Shown: piece by piece, positions 1 to 4,469 of the stretch
Layout of the letters: each line of letters starts with the position of its first letter
How positions within the stretch are numbered: the stretch's first letter is position 1
NCBI GenBank assembly: GCA_016290715.1
Contig: JAEEUY010000140.1
Location: 1-6,811 of the forward strand
Reading direction: 5' to 3'
Length of the DNA stretch: 6,811 bases
Source: Bacteroidales bacterium
GTDB lineage: Bacteria; Bacteroidota; Bacteroidia; Bacteroidales; WCHB1-69
The notes under the pieces: model-generated
The model's input: only the letters and a program-made list of their open reading frames with translations
What the model was told of the DNA's origin: nothing
The model's database searches: none
Translations under genes and position numbers: made by a program

Positions 1-2
1 AT

Positions 3-491
3 GAATTCAAACTCAAATTTGCAGGGGATGTGCTCATTTTTTTGATGCATACCAACATTTTTGAGTTCCCCCGTGATCATGAAGTGATGAAAACCCCCTA
101 CATTAAGGAGGACAAAACACGCTCATACTGCGGTATGATACAGATTTTCAATTTTTTAGCCGATTCTTTCAGATACAATCGTATCAATGACTCGGGCTAT
201 ATGATTGGCCGTATTTTTGTAAATAAAGACAAACACTATTATGTGGAAGGAAAGAGAGAATTAGCTGCCGTATTAAATAATTTTAACTCAAAGGAGTTAA
301 ACAAGGATGCTGTAGAAGAGATTCTCCAATCTGCCATACAATATACTATTAATTTCGACCTTTTGGTTCCAGATTATTCCAAACTAATAGAGATTTCCGT
401 CAATGATATTCTTGAAATAGAAGATCAAAATATGATATTAAAAACAGCTAAACGTCTGGGATTCAGGTTTGAACCTGACAAAAATGAGTAA
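3..491 (+). CDS. 3' part of an unrecognised conserved-looking protein (start lies upstream of the window)
   Basis: The frame is open from the first complete codon at position 3 to a TAA at 489-491, giving 162 residues with no stop at the left edge, so the true start is most likely outside the window. An internal GTG at 30 or ATG at 45 could be called as a start, but neither has a promoter before it and the residues upstream (EFKLKFAGDV) read as ordinary protein. The sequence has no signal peptide or membrane segment in view. It mixes aromatic-rich beta-like stretches (SYCGMIQIFNFLADSF, GRIFVNKDKHYYVEG) with an acidic helical C-terminus and ends in a basic GFRFEPDKNE tail, so a soluble cytoplasmic protein is likely. 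I do not recognise the family and assign no function. It is clearly more AT-rich than the genes further right. The next feature is a tRNA with its own promoter, so this is the last gene of its transcription unit. Confidence 0.75.
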   Translation, partial: EFKLKFAGDVLIFLMHTNIFEFPRDHEVMKTPYIKEDKTRSYCGMIQIFNFLADSFRYNRINDSGYMIGRIFVNKDKHYYVEGKRELAAVLNNFNSKELNKDAVEEILQSAIQYTINFDLLVPDYSKLIEISVNDILEIEDQNMILKTAKRLGFRFEPDKNE

Positions 492-536
492 TATAAAATA
501 TTTTTCAGGAAAAGTATTTCATATTAAAAAAAAGTG

Positions 537-544
537 TAATTTTG
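537..544 (+). promoter_or_regulatory. Promoter -7 box of tRNA-Glu (TAATTTTG)
   Basis: TAATTTTG matches the Bacteroidota -7 consensus TAnnTTTG. It lies 20 bases before the first tRNA base, which leaves a short 5' leader for RNase P removal. The -33 element is poor: TTTC at 517-520 with a 16-base spacer is the best candidate. An A-run (526-533) fills most of the spacer. The whole block 520-544 recurs almost unchanged in front of fic. Confidence 0.7.
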
Positions 545-564
545 CAGCCTCTAAAAGGAACAAT

Positions 565-639
565 GCCGTGTTCGTCTAGCTGGCCCAGGACGCAAGGTTT
601 TCATCCTTGAAATCAGGGGTTCGAATCCCCTACACGGTA
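565..639 (+). tRNA. tRNA-Glu (anticodon UUC)
   Basis: A complete cloverleaf can be drawn. The acceptor stem GCCGTGT (565-571) pairs with ACACGGT (632-638), with one G-U at the first pair. The D arm begins GTCTAG and ends GGAC, as in other tRNA-Glu. The anticodon stem CAAGG/CCTTG holds the loop TTTTCAT, which puts TTC at positions 34-36. The T arm is AGGGG-TTCGAAT-CCCCT. The discriminator base is A639 and the 3' CCA is not encoded, so it must be added by CCA transferase. The TTC anticodon reads GAA and GAG. The gene is a single-copy unit here with its own promoter and terminator. Confidence 0.97.
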
Positions 640-643
640 CAAG

Positions 644-672
644 AGGAACTCAAACGAGTTCCTTTTTTTTTT
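644..672 (+). terminator. Rho-independent terminator after tRNA-Glu
   Basis: The 8-bp perfect stem AGGAACTC (644-651) / GAGTTCCT (656-663) with loop AAAC is followed by nine T residues (664-672). It begins 5 bases after the tRNA. It separates the tRNA from the WYL operon, which therefore needs its own promoter. Confidence 0.93.
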
Positions 673-743
673 ACCCTCCAATGCCTCCTTTATAACATTT
701 TCCCAAGGAATACGCTTTTTCAAAAATATATCGTTTTTTCTTC

Positions 744-766
744 TCACTCCCATTTTATGGGAGTGA
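744..766. promoter_or_regulatory. Perfect 10-bp inverted repeat, likely operator of the WYL operon
   Basis: TCACTCCCAT (744-753) and ATGGGAGTGA (757-766) are exact reverse complements around a TTT centre. The right arm lies between the -33 region and the -7 box at 774-781, ending 7 bases before the -7 box, so a bound protein would block RNA polymerase. There is no T-run after it, so it is not a terminator. The first gene downstream is a WYL regulator. Members of this family (for example the BrxR and CapW regulators of phage-defence loci) repress their own promoters by binding inverted repeats as dimers. That this repeat is bound by the WYL protein here is inference. Confidence 0.72.
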
Positions 767-773
767 AATGTTG

Positions 774-781
774 TACTTTTG
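774..781 (+). promoter_or_regulatory. Promoter -7 box of the WYL operon (TACTTTTG)
   Basis: TACTTTTG fits TAnnTTTG and ends 27 bases before the ATG at 809, so the expected start of transcription is near 788 with a leader of about 20 bases. A TTTT at 753-756 in the centre of the inverted repeat could serve as a weak -33 element (17-base spacer). This places promoter and operator on top of each other. Confidence 0.72.
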
Positions 782-808
782 CACTCGAAACAAAAAATCA
801 TTTGAAAC

Positions 809-1735
809 ATGAGCAAATCATCGACAGGTTATCTTTTTGAGTGTTACATTTGGTTGGTCAACACCATCTCACGCGGCCCCATCTCACGCAAGGCGATAGA
901 TGAAAAATGGGCGCACGCCTCCGTCAACGACTATCAGACGGATGCCATTCCCGACAGCACTTTCCATCGCTGGCGCAATACGGTGGAGTTGCTTTTCGAC
1001 ATTACCATTAAGTGCAACGCCAGCGGCGAGTACTACATTGATGGTGTTACCGACTTGCATCGCACCGATTTGCGCGGGCGCATCATGAACCTTCTTTCGG
1101 TCAACAATATGCTCAGAGACTGCCACGAGAATCTCCGCAAACAGATTCTGTTTGAGCCGATTCCGGCGGGCGAGGAGCATCTGGAAACAATTATCGCCGC
1201 CATGCGCGACCGTCAGGTGCTGGAACTGAGCTACCAGAATTTTGTCAGCGAGGGACCCACTACCTATCACGTGGATGCCTACTGCTTGAAAGTCTATCGT
1301 CAGCGCTGGTATCTGATCGCGTTCGCGCAAGAGCGCAATGGCATTCGCCATTTCTCGCTCGACCGCATGGTGCAGATACAGCCCACGCAAGAGATTTATA
1401 CCATTCCCGACGACTTTGATGCCGAGGAGTATTTCAGCCAAGTTTGCGGGGTGACCATTCTCAAAGACCACCCCGAAGAAATCAAAATTCGGGTCAATAA
1501 GGATCAAGTGCCTTACTTTCGCACACTGCCGCTTCATCCATCGCAAAAAGAGATTGAAACCACACCCTATCACTCTGTTTTCTCCTACTATCTTATCCCC
1601 AACGAGGAGTTTTATCGCGAAGTGCGCGCCTATGGTTTGAGTGTGGTGGTGCTTTCTCCCAATTGGCTCTGTCAAGAATTCCGTGCAGACGCAAAATTAC
1701 TTTACCATTTTTATAACGAAATAGCCCCAGAATAA
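809..1735 (+). CDS. WYL-domain transcriptional regulator
   Basis: A 308-residue cytoplasmic DNA-binding regulator, full length for a winged-helix/WYL/WCX protein. Residues about 8-75 form the N-terminal helical, winged-helix-like part (LFECYIWLVNTI..ISRKAIDEKW..STFHRWRNTVELLF). Residues about 125-195 are the WYL domain, with the signature W167-Y168-L169 inside QRWYLIAFAQERNGIRHFSLDRM, where the basic and aromatic residues normally form the ligand pocket. Residues about 225-305 look like the C-terminal WCX extension (EIKIRVNKDQVPYFRTLPLHPSQKEI). The family senses small ligands or nucleic acids and represses or activates transcription. The ATG at 809 is chosen because it lies about 20 bases after the predicted transcript start. 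The stop is 2 bases before the next ATG, so the two genes are translationally coupled. The inverted repeat at 744-766 suggests autoregulation. WYL regulators often sit beside phage-defence genes, but no recognised defence effector is present here. Confidence 0.9.
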   Translation: MSKSSTGYLFECYIWLVNTISRGPISRKAIDEKWAHASVNDYQTDAIPDSTFHRWRNTVELLFDITIKCNASGEYYIDGVTDLHRTDLRGRIMNLLSVNNMLRDCHENLRKQILFEPIPAGEEHLETIIAAMRDRQVLELSYQNFVSEGPTTYHVDAYCLKVYRQRWYLIAFAQERNGIRHFSLDRMVQIQPTQEIYTIPDDFDAEEYFSQVCGVTILKDHPEEIKIRVNKDQVPYFRTLPLHPSQKEIETTPYHSVFSYYLIPNEEFYREVRAYGLSVVVLSPNWLCQEFRADAKLLYHFYNEIAPE

Positions 1736-1737
1736 TT

Positions 1738-2454
1738 ATGAAAACCAATGATTCACATTTGCCCAAGGTCATTACCGTTGAGGCACTTCAAGAGTTTTGC
1801 AGTCGGTCTTTAATTGAAATAAGACTGTGGGATGAAACGCCTTTCTCCCAAATCGAGATTCGTTATGTCATCGACACCAACAAGTTCGGCTATGCCTATT
1901 TCGGTGAATTCTTTTTCTATCAAGGAAATCTCTATGTCTTTGAAGAGGATGAACAATATAAGGACCAGCATGATGCTGAGGCTGTTATGGCCACCTTTGG
2001 AGATGAGTGTGAGAATCTTGGCTTTGCGCATAAAGTGATTTTCGCAGGAGTAAAAACGCCTTACAAGGACATGAAAGGAGATGCTATCTATACGGGGGAT
2101 GCGGTGATGGTGGACCGGTTAGGCTTGAGCAAAGATCATATTCATGGCGTGCGGCCACTTGATTTTCTGAACGATTATGGCTGTATGTTGGACATGCATA
2201 GTGTGTTGCTTTCAGAGTGTAAAAAGATCGTCCGAGTGGGTACTGTTTTTTTCAATCTTCCTAAAATTGAGGAAGAGGATATGTTGCATATTTTGGAAGA
2301 CCGCAGCCGTTCAATGCACAACTGGTACGGCGGAGGCCCGACGGGTGAGGAGAATTTGCGCCACGTTCGTTTCACTCCGAATTTCTTTGATAAAGAATGG
2401 CATTATCATGGCATGGAAATCATGAGAGGTGAGGACTTTGACTGGAGGAAGTAG
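1738..2454 (+). CDS. Unrecognised 238-residue acidic protein, partner of the WYL regulator
   Basis: I do not recognise this family as a whole. The ATG at 1738 follows the WYL stop by 2 bases, so it is the second gene of that operon and probably works with, or is controlled by, the regulator. No signal peptide or membrane helix is visible. The N-terminal third (residues about 10-90) has alternating beta-like strands and many acidic residues (YAYFGEFFFYQGNLYVFEEDEQY). Residues 105-125 (VKTPYKDMKGDAIYTGDAVMV) resemble the K-D-x-x-G-x-x-I-Y-x-G-D-x-V pattern at the start of YopX-type small beta-barrel domains of phage and conjugative elements. This is a motif-level likeness only. The C-terminal part contains SMHNWYGGGPTGEE (192-205) and a His/Trp-rich tail (KEWHYHGMEIM). 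No catalytic motif of a nuclease, kinase or hydrolase can be named. Function open. Confidence 0.85.
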   Translation: MKTNDSHLPKVITVEALQEFCSRSLIEIRLWDETPFSQIEIRYVIDTNKFGYAYFGEFFFYQGNLYVFEEDEQYKDQHDAEAVMATFGDECENLGFAHKVIFAGVKTPYKDMKGDAIYTGDAVMVDRLGLSKDHIHGVRPLDFLNDYGCMLDMHSVLLSECKKIVRVGTVFFNLPKIEEEDMLHILEDRSRSMHNWYGGGPTGEENLRHVRFTPNFFDKEWHYHGMEIMRGEDFDWRK

Positions 2455-2494
2455 AGGATTCGGCTACCAGTTTGTGTCACCGAAAAGAAAAATC

Positions 2495-3181
2495 TTATTC
2501 CTCGTTAAGAATGTTTGCAATGGCATAACCCTCTTCTTCTGAAATCCCGAAAATGCTACAAGCGCCGCCGGCAATCTCGCACATGATTTGTGGCGTGCTC
2601 AGCAGTCGGTCTGAACCGAGCATCATCCCAATTCGGCTGCCCACATTCTCTGCCGTAAATTTCTGCCAAAAGTCCGCGGTTCGCATATCAAACTGCATTA
2701 ACACCTCATATCCCCCAGTATAATCACTTTTCTCAACAGAAACCTTCTTGACATGCGTTCCATCAATAATCGGATTGCCCGATGCGTCTCCATAACACAG
2801 GTTGAACTGGTAAACTGTACCTATTGAATCTGGCACTGGACTCCAACACGGGATGAGTTTGCTGCCTTTGGGGGAACGTGGCATTTCTCCTTCTTTCAGG
2901 GCGTACATAAAGTCGGCCGTATCGGAAACCGCCAGCAGAAGACCATTCTGATTGTCCCAAGCCTTTCGTCTTTCCTTAGGCAAACGGTCCAAGGCTTCAT
3001 TGACCAATGAGCTATACTGGGCATCAGAATAGTCTGTCAAATACCAAATTCCGAAATCCTTTGCCGTGTAATGTTGCCCCAAAATTTGGTCGGAATCAAC
3101 ATTATAATGAACATTTTTACTCTGATTGCAGCCTGAAAGAAGCATTACGGCCGCCACGATATAAAAACTGATTCTTTTCAT
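2495..3181 (-). CDS. Lipoprotein with a SecD P1-head-like domain
   Basis: A 228-residue exported protein. The N-terminus has a basic start (MKR), a hydrophobic stretch and a lipobox LLSGC, so signal peptidase II would cleave before Cys18. The residues after Cys18 (NQSKNV) lack the acidic surface-export signal of Bacteroidota lipoproteins, so a periplasm-facing anchor is inferred. Residues about 60-75 (NEALDRLPKERRKAW) and 105-228 follow the order of the periplasmic P1 region of SecD: a variable beta segment, then VLMQFDMRTADFWQKFTAEN, VGSRIGMMLGSDRLLSTPQI, and GGACSIFGISEEEGYAIANIL. In SecD the matching blocks are the Ser/Met strand, the LT.ENIG.RIAIVLDG..SAP.V strand and the G.F..EEA..LA..L helix. 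The SecD transmembrane helices and export-motor parts are absent. It is third in an operon behind an ECF sigma factor and a membrane protein, 26 bases after the latter. The role is unknown; binding of unfolded or secreted polypeptide, as in SecD, is a guess. Confidence 0.8.
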   Translation of the reverse strand: MKRISFYIVAAVMLLSGCNQSKNVHYNVDSDQILGQHYTAKDFGIWYLTDYSDAQYSSLVNEALDRLPKERRKAWDNQNGLLLAVSDTADFMYALKEGEMPRSPKGSKLIPCWSPVPDSIGTVYQFNLCYGDASGNPIIDGTHVKKVSVEKSDYTGGYEVLMQFDMRTADFWQKFTAENVGSRIGMMLGSDRLLSTPQIMCEIAGGACSIFGISEEEGYAIANILNEE

Positions 3182-3207
3182 AAAAATACTATTTAAATAT
3201 TTAACAA

Positions 3208-3831
3208 TTAATCATTTAGAAGCTCATCATAAACCTTCAGATTCTCTTTAAGATCGCGTATCAGCTTCATTTCATAAATTGCGTAGGCTATGAAGGCAGA
3301 ATAAAACAGCACAAACAGAAGAATTTGCAGTGGGGTCATGTATTGCAGATCGGTGTAGTGGAAAGGTCTTCGGGTGAAAATGTAGGTGAAAACCGGGAAA
3401 CTGGTGGCAAGGCACAGCGGTAAGAAAACACCGAAGCCCCATATCACCGAACGTTTGAAAGCCAGCTGCCAGCGGTCGGCGAAACGCATAGCTTCAACAG
3501 TGGGACTGTTAAGCGGGTCGTGTTTCCAAAAACGGACCACCCAAACCGCATACCAAAGGATACAAAAAAGGTACAAGCTGTTGAAAATCAGATAAGGAAT
3601 GGCCAAACTCCAGCTAGCAAAGCACATTTCTGCCTTTGAGAGGACGAAAATTTCCACCAAGAGGCCAAAGACCACGGCGCTGATGTTTTCTATGAGAAAG
3701 CGCCGGTGGGTGGAGGTGATGCTTCGGTGCAAAAGTCGGTGCACCGACTCCTGCTGCACGTGTTCGATACGTTTCAGCCGTTCATCCTGTTGCTGCCAAA
3801 GTGCTTCTATCTGTTCAAATGTTTTCTCCAT
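3208..3831 (-). CDS. Four-helix inner-membrane protein, candidate anti-sigma factor
   Basis: A 207-residue protein. Residues 1-44 are a charged, cytosolic-looking helix rich in Gln and Glu (FEQIEALWQQQDERLKRIEHVQQESVHRLLHR) that could form a coiled coil. Four hydrophobic segments follow at about 45-64, 74-99, 127-152 and 167-188, then a charged C-terminal tail (KLIRDLKENLKVYDELLND). An even number of helices leaves both ends on the same side, presumably the cytoplasm. The start ATG at 3831 lies inside the sigma gene, overlapping it by 17 bases, which implies translational coupling. In Bacteroidota the gene directly after an ECF sigma gene usually encodes its membrane anti-sigma. No zinc-binding HxxxCxxC anti-sigma motif is present, so the assignment rests on context and topology. 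Alternatively it is a membrane sensor or effector of the regulon. Confidence 0.78.
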   Translation of the reverse strand: MEKTFEQIEALWQQQDERLKRIEHVQQESVHRLLHRSITSTHRRFLIENISAVVFGLLVEIFVLSKAEMCFASWSLAIPYLIFNSLYLFCILWYAVWVVRFWKHDPLNSPTVEAMRFADRWQLAFKRSVIWGFGVFLPLCLATSFPVFTYIFTRRPFHYTDLQYMTPLQILLFVLFYSAFIAYAIYEMKLIRDLKENLKVYDELLND

Positions 3832-4315
3832 GGTCTTCAGTATTTAATGTGATTAACTTCTGTTTGATTCGTTCTACCCGTTTCCGTGCCGCCACTTCGT
3901 TGACACCCACAATTTCCGCTATCTGATTATAGGGGATTTTGTCCAAATAAAGCAGAATGAGCGATTTGTCGGCTTTGCTGAGATGGTCGATAAGCCGGTA
4001 CAGCCGGTTCGACAATTCATCTTGCTGACAGTCAACAAGCGTGGAGACCATTTCGTCAGAAAGCAGCACAATGGAGGGGCGGTGGCTCCGCTTGCGCAGC
4101 TGCGCGGCCGCAGTATTCAGTGCGACACGATACACCCAAGTATTTTCCTTGCTCTCGTGCTTGAAACTTGGCCACGCCTGCCAAAGGTTGCACACAATGT
4201 CCTGATACATGTCGCGCACATTGTCGGGCTGCCGGTCGGTATAGAAAAGACACACCTTGAACAACATCCGTTCGCACCGCGCCGTCATCTCCATAAATTC
4301 TTGTTCATCTCTCAT
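3815..4315 (-). CDS. ECF (extracytoplasmic function) RNA polymerase sigma factor
   Basis: With the ATG at 4315 the product has 166 residues, usual for a two-domain ECF sigma factor. Region 2 spans about residues 11-77, including MYQDIVCNLWQAWPSF (36-51) and NTWVYRVALNTAAAQLRKR (58-76), the -10 melting and recognition part. Region 4 spans about 100-155, with LSKADKSLILLYLDKIPYNQIAEIVGVNEVAARKRVERIKQKL (112-154), the helix-turn-helix for the -35 element. The frame stays open upstream to an ATG at 4405, but those 30 extra residues (GGGMVKKFIRHVTFLIFLQ) do not fit region 2 and are encoded across the predicted promoter, so 4315 is preferred. The gene heads an operon with the membrane protein and the lipoprotein. 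It would direct polymerase to a small regulon, probably including itself. The -7 box found is of the housekeeping type, which points to basal expression. Confidence 0.9.
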   Translation of the reverse strand: MRDEQEFMEMTARCERMLFKVCLFYTDRQPDNVRDMYQDIVCNLWQAWPSFKHESKENTWVYRVALNTAAAQLRKRSHRPSIVLLSDEMVSTLVDCQQDELSNRLYRLIDHLSKADKSLILLYLDKIPYNQIAEIVGVNEVAARKRVERIKQKLITLNTEDHGENI

Positions 4316-4342
4316 ATCAGGATCGTTTTGCCATATTAGTTG

Positions 4343-4350
4343 CAAAAATA
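4343..4350 (-). promoter_or_regulatory. Promoter -7 box of the sigma-factor operon (TATTTTTG)
   Basis: Read on the minus strand this is TATTTTTG, matching TAnnTTTG. The predicted transcript start near 4336 gives a leader of about 20 bases to the ATG at 4315 and lies downstream of the 4405 ATG, which supports the shorter start. No good -33 box is seen. A tandem GTGAC-GTGAC (plus-strand reading, 4359-4368) fills the spacer and could be a regulator or sigma site. Confidence 0.65.
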
Positions 4351-4413
4351 TCAAAAATGTGACGTGACGGATGAATTTTTTCACCATTCCACCTCCCATA
4401 TTCAAAAAAAGTG

Positions 4414-4421
4414 TAATTTTG
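4414..4421 (+). promoter_or_regulatory. Promoter -7 box of fic (TAATTTTG)
   Basis: TAATTTTG matches TAnnTTTG and lies 48 bases before the ATG at 4470, so the transcript would start near 4428 with a leader of about 42 bases. It faces away from the sigma-operon promoter within the same 154-bp intergenic region. The block 4397-4421 differs at one base from the tRNA-Glu promoter block 520-544. Confidence 0.7.
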
Positions 4422-4430
4422 TTGCCAAAT

Positions 4431-4462
4431 TGGTGGTAATAATACCACCATTATTAGTGGTA
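4431..4462. repeat. Three TGGT-type half-sites in the fic leader, possible operator or RNA switch
   Basis: TGGTGGTA (4431-4438) is the exact reverse complement of TACCACCA (4443-4450), spacer ATAA. TACCAC (4443-4448) is also the exact reverse complement of GTGGTA (4457-4462), spacer 8 bases. The middle arm can thus pair with either outer arm, giving two mutually exclusive hairpins. A 7-bp direct repeat ATTATTA (4450-4456 and 4464-4470) accompanies the third half-site and runs into the start codon. The array sits just after the predicted transcript start. A repressor, possibly Fic through its own winged helix, could bind it as DNA, or the leader RNA could fold. Confidence 0.65.
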
Positions 4463-4469
4463 AATTATT

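Noticed and set aside
618..639. tRNA-Glu 3' end as an attachment site of an integrated element
   Set aside because: I found no second copy of the tRNA 3' end downstream and no integrase in the window.
607..840. Plus-strand frame of 77 codons running from the tRNA into the WYL gene
   Set aside because: It overlaps the tRNA 3' half, the terminator and the promoter/operator, and reads as noise.
884..1675. Long open frame of 263 codons on the minus strand opposite the WYL gene
   Set aside because: It is antisense to a well-supported WYL protein, has a composition skewed by the opposite strand, has no promoter and shows no domain.
2459..2484. Possible terminator between the convergent genes (TTCGG ... 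CCGAA)
   Set aside because: Only 5 bp of stem with a 16-base loop and no T-run on the correct side for either gene.
3983..4339. 118-codon plus-strand frame inside the sigma-factor gene
   Set aside because: It is antisense to a clear ECF sigma factor with both conserved regions; no independent coding sign.
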